Shown here: one piece after another, positions 45,518 to 53,247 of the stretch | Numbering within the stretch: the stretch's first letter is position 1 | How the letters are laid out: the number at the start of each line of letters is the position of its first letter | Source of the DNA: Paraburkholderia bryophila | GTDB lineage: Bacteria > Pseudomonadota > Gammaproteobacteria > Burkholderiales > Burkholderiaceae | NCBI RefSeq assembly: GCF_003269035.1 | Contig: NZ_QLTK01000020.1 | Location: forward strand, 84,857-148,856 | Direction: 5' to 3' | DNA length: 64,000 bases | The notes under the pieces: generated by a model | What the model was told of the DNA's origin: nothing | The model's input: only the letters and a program-made list of their open reading frames with translations | The model's database searches: none | Position numbers and translations under genes: made by a program

Positions 45518-47056
45518 ATGCCCGACACCAAAAAGAATATTCTCATTTTAATGGCCGATCAGATGACGCCGTTCGCGCTCGCCGCATACGGCCATACGCT
45601 GACCAAAACGCCCAATCTCGACCGCCTCGCCAGACAGGGCGTGGTATTCGACTCGGCCTATTGCGCGAGCCCATTGTGCGCGCCGTCGCGGTTTTCATTT
45701 CTGTCGGGCAAGCTGCCTTCCGCGATTGGCGCTTACGACAATGCAGCGGAATTTCCGTCGCAAACGCTGACGTTCGCGCATTATCTGCGCGCCGAAGGGT
45801 ATCGCACGATCCTGTCCGGCAAGATGCATTTCTGCGGGGCCGATCAATTGCACGGCTTCGAGGAACGGCTCACGACCGACATTTATCCGGCGGATTTCGG
45901 CTGGACGCCAAACTGGGCCGACTTCGATACGCGCCCGAGCTGGTATCACAACATGAGTTCGGTGCTCGACGCCGGGCCGTGTGTGCGGACCAATCAGCTC
46001 GACTTCGACGACGAAGTCACGTTCACCACCCGTCAAAAGCTCTTCGATATCGCGCGCGAACGGCATGCCGGTAAAGATACACGGCCGTTCTGCATGGTGG
46101 CTTCGTTGACGCATCCGCACGACCCGTATGCGATTCCGCAAAAGTACTGGGACCTGTACCGCGACGAAGATATCCCATTGCCCACGCATCGCGGTTCGTT
46201 CGATGAAGCGGATGCGCATTCGAAGCGCTTGCGGCACGTATGCGAAACCGACCGCACGCCCCCCACCGATCAGCAGGTCCGCAACGCGCGCCGCGCGTAT
46301 TACGGGGCGATCTCCTATGTCGACGACCAGTTCGGCGCCATACTCGAGGCGCTCGAGCAGTCCGGACTCGCGCAAGACACGGTGATAGTCGTCACGTCGG
46401 ATCACGGCGAAATGCTCGGCGAACGGGGGCTCTGGTACAAGATGACGTTTTTCGAGGGTGGTTGCCGTGTGCCGCTGATCGTGCATGCACCGCAGCAATT
46501 CGACGCGCACCGCGTGCAGGATTCGGTATCGCATCTCGATCTGTTGCCGACGCTGGTTGAACTGGCTCGCGGCGAAGCGCCCACCGCCTGGCCCGATTCG
46601 CTCGATGGCCAAAGTCTCCTGCCGCATCTTCTCGGCACACAGGGCGGACACGATGAAGCCGTTGGCGAGTATCTTGCCGAGGGCGCGATTGCGCCCATTG
46701 TGATGCTGCGGCGCGGGCGCTTCAAATTCATTCATACGCCGGTCGATCCGGATCAACTCTACGATATCGACGCCGATCCGCTGGAGCGCGAGAACCTCGC
46801 GGCCCATGCGGAATACGCGTCACAGGTTGCCGCGTTACGCGAAGAGATCGCCCGGCGCTGGGATCTCGACGCGTTGCACGACCAGGTTCTGCAAAGCCAG
46901 CGGCGCCGGCGTTTTCATTTCGACGCCACGACCCAAGGCACGGTGGCGTCGTGGGACTGGCAACCGCATGTGGATGCGAGCCAGCGGTATATGCGCAACC
47001 ACATCGACCTCGATACGCTCGAAGCGATGGCGCGGTTTCCCGCTGTCGTCCGCTGA
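45518..47056 (+). CDS. betC: Choline sulfatase
   Basis: Hydrolyses choline-O-sulfate to choline and sulfate, feeding BetA. The 512-residue sulfatase has the modification motif CAPSR with Cys54 converted to formylglycine in active enzymes, GYRTILSGKMHFCG, and the metal-binding TSDHGEMLGERGLWYK. The ATG at 45518 gives the family N-terminus NILILMADQM. choX follows 40 nt downstream. Confidence 0.94.
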   Translation: MPDTKKNILILMADQMTPFALAAYGHTLTKTPNLDRLARQGVVFDSAYCASPLCAPSRFSFLSGKLPSAIGAYDNAAEFPSQTLTFAHYLRAEGYRTILSGKMHFCGADQLHGFEERLTTDIYPADFGWTPNWADFDTRPSWYHNMSSVLDAGPCVRTNQLDFDDEVTFTTRQKLFDIARERHAGKDTRPFCMVASLTHPHDPYAIPQKYWDLYRDEDIPLPTHRGSFDEADAHSKRLRHVCETDRTPPTDQQVRNARRAYYGAISYVDDQFGAILEALEQSGLAQDTVIVVTSDHGEMLGERGLWYKMTFFEGGCRVPLIVHAPQQFDAHRVQDSVSHLDLLPTLVELARGEAPTAWPDSLDGQSLLPHLLGTQGGHDEAVGEYLAEGAIAPIVMLRRGRFKFIHTPVDPDQLYDIDADPLERENLAAHAEYASQVAALREEIARRWDLDALHDQVLQSQRRRRFHFDATTQGTVASWDWQPHVDASQRYMRNHIDLDTLEAMARFPAVVR

Positions 47057-47096
47057 TAGCAGAAGGCCTCATCGATCACACCTACAGGAAGCCGAC

Positions 47097-48050
47097 ATGA
47101 TGAAAAGACTCTTGAAACAGGCGGTATCTGGCGTGGCGCTGCTCTGCGCGGCGACGACCTTCGCGGTAGCGGCCGAGCCGCAGTCCTGCACCCAGGTCAA
47201 TATGGCGGGGCCGGGCTGGACCGATATCGACGCGACCAATGCCATGACCGGCGTGTTGCTGAAGGCGCTCGGCTACAAGCAGAACGTGGCCAATCTGTCG
47301 GTGCCGATCACCTATCAGGGCTTGAAGAAAGGCCAGATCGACGTGTTCCTCGGTAACTGGATGCCGGCGCAGGCGCCGGTCGTCAAACCGTTCGAGGAGG
47401 AGAAGTCGATCGAGGTCGTGCATCCTAATCTGAGCGACGCGAAGTTCACGCTCGCGGTGCCGGATTACGTAGCGGCCGCGGGTATTCACTCATTCGCGGA
47501 CCTCGCGAAGAATGCCGACAAGTTCGACAGCAAGATCTACGGCATCGAGCCGGGCTCGCCGGCCAATCAGAACATCAAGAAGATGGTCGACGACAAGGCC
47601 TTCGGACTCGGGAACTGGAAGCTCGTGGAATCGAGCGAAACCGGCATGCTCACGCAAGTAGAGCGAGCGGTGCGCGACAAGAAGTGGATCGTGTTTCTCG
47701 CGTGGGAGCCGCATCTGATGAATACGAAGTTCAAGCTGACCTATCTCGACGGCGGCGACAAGTACTTTGGCCCACACTACGGCGGTGCAACTGTCAATAC
47801 GGTCGCGCGGAGCGGCTATGCGGAACAGTGTCCGAACGTGGGGCGTCTTTTCAAACAACTCACGTTCAATGTCGATCTCGAGAACGGCGTGATTACGGAA
47901 GTACTGGAAAAGAAAACCGGCGTGGATGTCGCAGCGACCGAAGCGCTCAAGCGTCACCCTGAATTGTTAAAGAGCTGGCTGGACGGCGTGAATACCGCTA
48001 GCGGCGCCAATGGCTTGCAAGCCGTGCAGACCGCACTCGGCATGAAGTAA
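47097..48050 (+). CDS. choX: Choline-binding periplasmic protein
   Basis: A 317-residue ChoX-type solute-binding protein with a cleavable signal peptide (to about residue 25, FAVAAEPQ). GPGWTDIDATNAM, VFLGNWMPAQ and VFLAWEPHLMN supply the aromatic residues of the ligand cage. CAGGAA precedes the ATG. It is co-directional with betC, but the expected choW permease and choV ATPase genes are not present in this window. Confidence 0.91.
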   Translation: MMKRLLKQAVSGVALLCAATTFAVAAEPQSCTQVNMAGPGWTDIDATNAMTGVLLKALGYKQNVANLSVPITYQGLKKGQIDVFLGNWMPAQAPVVKPFEEEKSIEVVHPNLSDAKFTLAVPDYVAAAGIHSFADLAKNADKFDSKIYGIEPGSPANQNIKKMVDDKAFGLGNWKLVESSETGMLTQVERAVRDKKWIVFLAWEPHLMNTKFKLTYLDGGDKYFGPHYGGATVNTVARSGYAEQCPNVGRLFKQLTFNVDLENGVITEVLEKKTGVDVAATEALKRHPELLKSWLDGVNTASGANGLQAVQTALGMK

Positions 48051-48317
48051 TTGTGAAGTAGTGGCCGGAAGGTCGCGGAGCGACAGATTCATGTCGCTTC
48101 CGGTCGAATCAAACTAAATCTGGACCCGTATTCTTGTCCCGTCGATGCCGCTTCGTCTGGTCAACGAAGTCATCGGCGCCGGCCTCAGCCGTTTCAGTCA
48201 GTCTCAACCGGTTTCGAACTGCCCGTCATGCGAGACGCGCGGCGCGCTGGACTACAGCGCGCGGCGGGGATCGCTTTATCCAACGAAATAAGCAGGCAAA
48301 GAGCAGGGGAGAATCAG

Positions 48318-49469
48318 ATGAAGAAGAGCAATGCCGTCAGCCTATCCGGACTCGCGATCGCGGCCAGCGCCGTATGCGCTTCCACGGCGGTCCACGCACA
48401 AAGCAGCGTCACGTTATACGGCATTCTGGATGCGGGTATTACGTATGTGAACAATGCCGGCGGTGCGCATCAATTCAAATTCGACGACGGCGTGTCGTAC
48501 GGCAACCGGATCGGCTTCAAAGGCGTGGAAGATCTCGGCGGCGGATTGCAGACGGTATTCGTGCTCGAATCGGGTTTTCACCTGGGTAATGGGCAATACG
48601 GATTCGGCGGTGCGGAATTCGGCCGTCAGGCTTATGTGGGCCTGAAGAGTAATACCTGGGGCACGGTCACGCTCGGCAATCAACTCGATATGACCGAGGA
48701 GTTCGTCTTTCTGTACAACATCTCCGCGTGGGCGAGCGGCTATGCGATCCACCAGGGCGACTTCGACCGCATGAACGGCGACCGGCTGCCGAATTCGATC
48801 AAGTACATGTCCAACGACTACGCGGGTTTCTCGTTCGGCGGCATGTATTCGTTCGGCAATACCGCGGGCGATTTCCATCAGAAGAGTGCGTGGAGCGTGG
48901 GCGCGCGTTATGAGCACGCCGCGTTCAATATCGGCGCGGCTTATACGCAATTGAACAATCCATTCGGTATCTACGCGTTCGACCCGTACGCGATGATCGG
49001 CACGAAAACTTTCCTCGGCCAGCCGACCGTTTCCGTCGATCCTGCGACGGGAGCGGTGACGGACCTGTATAGCGCATCGTCGTTCCCGGTCGACAAGCAG
49101 GGCGCGTTCGCGATCGGCGCGGCTTACACGATCGGCAATGTGATGCTGACCGGCGACTTTACCTACACGACCATCAAGGGCCTGGGGCAAACCTCGCATA
49201 TGCAGGTTTATGAGGGAGGCGCGTCATACACGATTACTCCCGCATTGATGCTGTACGGCGGCTATCAGCACACGAGCTTTGAAGGCAACCACTGGAATCA
49301 AGGCTCGCTGGGTCTGCACTATCTGCTGTCCAAGCGCACGGATGTGTATATCTCGGGTGATTACCTACGCGCGTCGAATGGCGTGAACGCGGTGATCGGA
49401 TATAGCTTCACGCCGTCGACGTCGAACACGCAGTCGGATGTGCGGATCGGGATGAAGCATTCGTTCTGA
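48318..49469 (+). CDS. Trimeric outer-membrane porin
   Basis: A 383-residue Burkholderiales-type porin (Porin_4). A signal peptide ends in AVHAQ, followed by SSVTLYGILDAGITYVNNAG, the conserved first strand. GLQTVFVLESGF and FGRQAYVGLKSNTWGTVTLG are typical, and the chain ends in a C-terminal Phe as needed for barrel assembly. Diffusion of small solutes is expected; specificity unknown. It follows choX by 267 nt that show no other gene. Confidence 0.93.
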   Translation: MKKSNAVSLSGLAIAASAVCASTAVHAQSSVTLYGILDAGITYVNNAGGAHQFKFDDGVSYGNRIGFKGVEDLGGGLQTVFVLESGFHLGNGQYGFGGAEFGRQAYVGLKSNTWGTVTLGNQLDMTEEFVFLYNISAWASGYAIHQGDFDRMNGDRLPNSIKYMSNDYAGFSFGGMYSFGNTAGDFHQKSAWSVGARYEHAAFNIGAAYTQLNNPFGIYAFDPYAMIGTKTFLGQPTVSVDPATGAVTDLYSASSFPVDKQGAFAIGAAYTIGNVMLTGDFTYTTIKGLGQTSHMQVYEGGASYTITPALMLYGGYQHTSFEGNHWNQGSLGLHYLLSKRTDVYISGDYLRASNGVNAVIGYSFTPSTSNTQSDVRIGMKHSF

Positions 49470-49490
49470 CGCGGCAATTGCTTGCCGCGT
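49469..49490 (+). terminator. Hairpin overlapping the porin stop codon
   Basis: ACGCGGCAA (49469-49477) pairs perfectly with TTGCCGCGT (49482-49490) around a TTGC loop, beginning on the last base of the stop codon. Only a weak T-rich stretch follows. Confidence 0.55.
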
Positions 49491-49612
49491 GCTAGCGTTG
49501 TTTGGGGCGGTGTGTCGCTCTTCGTTCGAAGCGTGGACGAATCGCGGCACGCCGCCCTTTGCACGTTCAGCCGGGCGGCCCGTGCTGCCGTTCGAAGCGC
49601 GCCCGCATGCAG

Positions 49613-50251
49613 TCACGCGTACGCTTCGGGCGCGAACAGCGCCCGCACGCACGCGATATGCGGTGCCAGAAAGTCCGCTTGCCCGATCGTCCCATTGAGT
49701 ACATTTACCGCGCCATCGGCAACGAGAAAACGCATGTCCGCCACGCCGAGGTAAGCGAACAATGTCCGCAGCCACGGCTCGACGAAATTCCGCGAGGCGC
49801 TCGTCTGGTCGGGCCCATAACTGGCGCCTGCCGCAATCACGAAGGTTGCGCGTTTGCCGGATAACGTGCCGCGCGGGCCGGCGGGCGTAGCCGTTAACGT
49901 TTCCTCCTGGCGCACGATCTGATCGACCCACAGCTTGAAACTCGCCGACGGTCCCCAGTTGTGCATGGGCACGCCGATCACATAGTCGTCCGCCTCCAGC
50001 AACTCGCTCGTGAATAGCGACGATAAGGCCAGCAGATCGTTCTGTTGCGCGCTTCGTAAAGCCTTCGGCGTGAAATTGGCGGCGCTCCATGCGGCGTCTA
50101 GCACGGGAATCGGTGTGCGGGCGAGATCGCGATAATGGACCTCACCGCCTGGTTGCGTACGCAGCCAGTTGCGAGCGAATTCATGCGTGAGCCGGCGTGA
50201 AATCGAAGCCTCGCCCATCGGGCTGGAGTCGATATGCAACAATGTTCTCAT
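49613..50251 (-). CDS. azoR: FMN-dependent NADH azoreductase
   Basis: A 212-residue flavodoxin-like quinone/azo reductase. LLHIDSSPMGEASISRRL is the FMN phosphate loop, VIGVPMHNWGPSASFKLWVD the flavin contact, and SYGPDQTSASRNFVEPWL a late conserved segment. It reduces azo dyes and quinones using NADH. GGGGAAAG lies before the start. It is transcribed away from an ArsR-family regulator across a perfect palindrome. Confidence 0.9.
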   Translation of the reverse strand: MRTLLHIDSSPMGEASISRRLTHEFARNWLRTQPGGEVHYRDLARTPIPVLDAAWSAANFTPKALRSAQQNDLLALSSLFTSELLEADDYVIGVPMHNWGPSASFKLWVDQIVRQEETLTATPAGPRGTLSGKRATFVIAAGASYGPDQTSASRNFVEPWLRTLFAYLGVADMRFLVADGAVNVLNGTIGQADFLAPHIACVRALFAPEAYA

Positions 50252-50283
50252 GGCGCTTTCCCCGAAAAAGGTGAAGCGATGTT

Positions 50284-50322
50284 AATCAACCCAATGGTTG
50301 ACTGTCAACCATTGGGTTGATT
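50284..50322. promoter_or_regulatory. Perfect 39-bp palindrome between azoR and arsR-like gene
   Basis: Nineteen-base arms (50284-50302 and 50304-50322) are perfect complements around a central T. Each arm is itself a CAACCnnnnGGTTG palindrome (50287-50300; 50306-50319). The centre contains TTGACT for the rightward gene and consensus TTGACA for azoR as -35 boxes; TATTAT at 50322-50327 fits a rightward -10. Confidence 0.8.
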
Positions 50323-50334
50323 ATTATCGAGCTC

Positions 50335-50700
50335 ATGAACCCTGCCACGATGATTCGATCCGATCTTTCCGCCGAGCGGCTGGACGCCGTGTTCGGCGCG
50401 CTCGCCGATCCGACCCGGCGCTCCATTCTCGAACGGCTACGCAGCGGCAGCCTGACGGTGAGCGCGCTTGCCGAGCCCTATGACGTCAGTCTGAACGCGG
50501 TCTCCAAACACATAAAAACGCTCGAGAAAGCCGGGTTGATCAAGCGGGAGGTGCGAGGACGGGAGCACGCCTGCCAGCTCGATGCCGCCCGTCTGGAAGA
50601 GGCGTCGAGCTGGCTCGCCTACTACGCGGAATTCTGGAGCGGCCGGATGGAAGCGCTGGAGCAGCATCTCGTGAACAGGCGCAAGCGGGGCAAGACATGA
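50335..50700 (+). CDS. ArsR-family transcriptional regulator
   Basis: A 121-residue winged-helix repressor: LADPTRRSILERL and VSALAEPYDVSLNAVSKHIKTLEKAGLIKREVRG are classic ArsR/SdpR helices. No metal-binding cysteines are seen, so it probably senses something other than a metal. ATG 50335 is chosen over TTG 50317, which lies inside the operator; with the predicted -10 box at 50322-50327 the mRNA may be nearly leaderless. Its stop overlaps the AHSA1 gene by 4 nt. Confidence 0.88.
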   Translation: MNPATMIRSDLSAERLDAVFGALADPTRRSILERLRSGSLTVSALAEPYDVSLNAVSKHIKTLEKAGLIKREVRGREHACQLDAARLEEASSWLAYYAEFWSGRMEALEQHLVNRRKRGKT

Positions 50701-51146
50701 GCGGCCAGACGGTGCGCGTGAGCCGCATACTGCCGGCGTCGTGCGACGAGGTGTTCGACGCATGGCTCGATCCGGACGGAATGCGCGAGTGGATGCTGCC
50801 CGGCACCGTCAAGCATTGCGAGGTGATGCTAGAGCCGCGGGTCGGCGGACGGTTTCATATTTTCATGTCGTCCGCGCGGGCAGAATATGTGCACACCGGC
50901 GAGTACCGCGTGCTCGAGCGACCTTCAAAACTGGTGTTCACGTGGATGTCGTCGCGGATGGACCAGCAGGAAACGCTCGTCACCGTGGAGTTGTTCGCGC
51001 GCGGCGAACAATGCGAAATCGTGCTGACGCACGAGCGGGTGCCGGTGGATCACGCCGGCAAGGGTCTCGCGGTGGGATGGAATCAGATGCTCGTGAAGCT
51101 CGGTGCGAGCTTCACGAAGCAGGGCGCTTCAGGCGGGCTTGCGTGA
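50697..51146 (+). CDS. SRPBCC/AHSA1-domain protein
   Basis: A 149-residue START-like ligand-binding protein: ASCDEVFDAWLDPDGMREWMLPG at the start, GGRFHIFM, and the C-terminal GWNQMLVKLG are typical of the AHSA1 family. ArsR-AHSA1 pairs are common; the AHSA1 protein may bind the same hydrophobic ligand that the ArsR protein senses. Its 3' end overlaps the convergent TetR gene by 18 nt. Confidence 0.87.
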   Translation: MSGQTVRVSRILPASCDEVFDAWLDPDGMREWMLPGTVKHCEVMLEPRVGGRFHIFMSSARAEYVHTGEYRVLERPSKLVFTWMSSRMDQQETLVTVELFARGEQCEIVLTHERVPVDHAGKGLAVGWNQMLVKLGASFTKQGASGGLA

Positions 51147-51965
51147 TTTTGCTTTGCTCGCGGCGGGCGTGGTGGGCGTAGCGGGCGTGCTGGCTTTGTT
51201 GGGTTTGGCCACCTTGGTGCTCTTTGTAGTCCTGGCAGCGTTGGCACTTACCAAGGCTGCTTCTTCACGTTCCCGGCTCCAGTGCTCGAGCAACGTACGG
51301 GTCTGCTCGCGGATGGTCGACTTAAGCTGTTCGGCCTTCTCCGCATCGATGCTCGTCCAGCCGAGCATGGCCAACGTCGAGCGATGCGCGACGTGAAAAA
51401 TCACCAGTTGCCCGTGCAGGCTGAAGCTGCGAATCAGCGTCGTCGGGTCGTCGGCGGCACGCCCGGTAATGCGCGAAAGAAGCGCCGCGCTCGCATCGTT
51501 GAGCGGCTCGCGGATCTTGCAGGCGAGGATCCGCGTCGCGCTTTCGGGTTCGTAGCCGGCCTGCTCGCGCGCGAAGAACATCCGCCGCCCGGGTTTGTTC
51601 GCCTTCTCGAACGTGCGGTCCGCCATCACGTCCTGAATGCCGAGAAAGGCGTCGATCAGGACGTCGGTATCGGCATTCTCGCGCAGCATCTGTTGCGCGT
51701 GCTCGACGGCCGGGCCGAAGGTTTGCCATGCATCGTCGGCGAGCGCTTCGACGCAGGCGCGATACACCCCTTCCTTATTCTCGAAGTAGTACTGCAGCGC
51801 GGGCGCGTTGACGCCGGCGCGCGCCGCGATATCGCGCGTCGACGCGCCTTCGAAACCGTGTTCGCCAAACAGCTCGACCGCCGCCTCGATGATCCGATGA
51901 CGTGTTTCTTCGCCGCGCGCATAGCCGCCTTCCGGCGAGCGCCGCAGCCTCTTTGCGGTGTTCAT
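51129..51965 (-). CDS. TetR-family regulator, CecR type
   Basis: A 278-residue TetR regulator with helix-turn-helix STRDIAARAGVNAPALQYYF and a CecR/DUF1956-like C-terminal domain. After about residue 240 there is a basic, low-complexity tail rich in Ala, Lys, Thr and Pro, not typical of the family. It is divergent from the emrA-emrB-OMF operon and probably represses it. The start at 51965 avoids a longer frame that would cross the promoter region. Confidence 0.88.
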   Translation of the reverse strand: MNTAKRLRRSPEGGYARGEETRHRIIEAAVELFGEHGFEGASTRDIAARAGVNAPALQYYFENKEGVYRACVEALADDAWQTFGPAVEHAQQMLRENADTDVLIDAFLGIQDVMADRTFEKANKPGRRMFFAREQAGYEPESATRILACKIREPLNDASAALLSRITGRAADDPTTLIRSFSLHGQLVIFHVAHRSTLAMLGWTSIDAEKAEQLKSTIREQTRTLLEHWSREREEAALVSANAARTTKSTKVAKPNKASTPATPTTPAASKAKSRKPA

Positions 51966-52045
51966 GCGTTGTGTTCTCCGCCTATTCCGTTGCTCTTCAT
52001 GACAGCTGTAGGACACGCCTACGAGGTTTCGCAGAAATATATCAC

Positions 52046-52077
52046 TTGACACAATTTTACCGGCTGGAATAATTGTG
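52046..52077. promoter_or_regulatory. emrA promoter overlapped by a TetR-type operator
   Basis: A consensus -35 TTGACA (52046-52051) and AATAAT (52068-52073) are 16 nt apart. CACAATT (52050-52056) and AATTGTG (52071-52077) form a perfect 7-bp inverted repeat across the promoter, so a bound repressor would block it. Confidence 0.6.
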
Positions 52078-52104
52078 CCAACTGGAAACAATTGGACCCC
52101 TTAG

Positions 52105-53247
52105 ATGTCAACCACCGCAGGTTCTCCCTCCCGCCCGACTCCCGCTGACGATCAGCTTGCGGCGGGTGCTCGACGTCCTTCACGGCGAACCGTGCTGATC
52201 GCGCTCGGCGTCGTCGCGCTGATTGTCGGCGCGGTTTGGCTGGCCCGCTGGTGGACCGTGGGCCGCTTTATCGAAAGCACCGACGACGCCTATCTGCAGG
52301 CCGACAGCGTCACGGTCGCGCCGAAAATCGCCGGCTACGTCACGGAAGTGTATGTCGCGGACAATCAGGTGGTGAAGCCCGGCGACCCCCTCGTGCATCT
52401 CGACGCGCGCCAGTATCGGGTCGCGCTCGACCAGGCGTTGGCCACCATCGACGCGCGCAAGGCCGATATCGAGCGGGCCCAGGCGGACATCAAACAGCAG
52501 CAATCGAATATCGCGCAGGCCCAGGCACAGCAGCAGGTGGCGCGCGTGAGCGCCCAGCATGCCGGCGACGAAGTGCGGCGCTACGCGCCGCTGGTCGCGA
52601 CCGGCGCCGAAACCAGCGAACGGCTGGCTGAATTGACCAGCAGCCGCGATCAGGCCAACGCCACGCTGGCGGCGAATTCCGCGGCGGTCGAGGCGGCCCG
52701 CTCACAGATCGGCTCGGCCACGGCGCAACTCGCGCAGGCCCGCGCGCAACTCGAAGCGGCCCAGGCCAGCGCGCAGCAATCGCAACTGGACCTGGACAAC
52801 ACCGTGGTGCGCAGCGTGCTCGGCGGCAAGGTCGGCGATCGTACGGTGCGCGTCGGCCAATACGTGCAACCCGGCACGCGGATGCTGACGGTCGTGCCGG
52901 TGCAAAGCACGTATCTGCTGGCCAATTTCAAGGAAACGCAGGTCGGCCAGATGCGGGTCGGTCAGCCGGTGGAAATGCACGTGGACGCGTTGCCGGGTCA
53001 TACGCTGCATGGCGTGGTCGATAGTTTCTCGCCGGGCACCGGCTCGCAATTCGCGCTGCTGCCCCCGGAAAACGCCACCGGCAACTTCACGAAGATCGTG
53101 CAGCGGGTGCCGGTGCGGATTCGCATCGACACCGGCGCGGAGACGCGCAGCGTGCTGTTGCCGGGGCTGTCGGTCAACGTGGATGTCGATACGCGTTCGG
53201 CGCGCGACCGCGACGAACGGATCGACGCCGAGAATCACCATGGCTGA
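52105..53247 (+). CDS. emrA: EmrA-type HlyD membrane-fusion protein
   Basis: A 380-residue periplasmic adaptor anchored by one helix near residues 32-50. The barrel-sandwich halves (GYVTEVYVADNQVVKPGDPL and VRSVLGGKVGDRTVRVGQYV) flank a long, Gln/Ala-rich coiled-coil hairpin. It should link EmrB to the outer-membrane factor encoded third in the operon. It overlaps emrB by 8 nt. Confidence 0.92.
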   Translation: MSTTAGSPSRPTPADDQLAAGARRPSRRTVLIALGVVALIVGAVWLARWWTVGRFIESTDDAYLQADSVTVAPKIAGYVTEVYVADNQVVKPGDPLVHLDARQYRVALDQALATIDARKADIERAQADIKQQQSNIAQAQAQQQVARVSAQHAGDEVRRYAPLVATGAETSERLAELTSSRDQANATLAANSAAVEAARSQIGSATAQLAQARAQLEAAQASAQQSQLDLDNTVVRSVLGGKVGDRTVRVGQYVQPGTRMLTVVPVQSTYLLANFKETQVGQMRVGQPVEMHVDALPGHTLHGVVDSFSPGTGSQFALLPPENATGNFTKIVQRVPVRIRIDTGAETRSVLLPGLSVNVDVDTRSARDRDERIDAENHHG

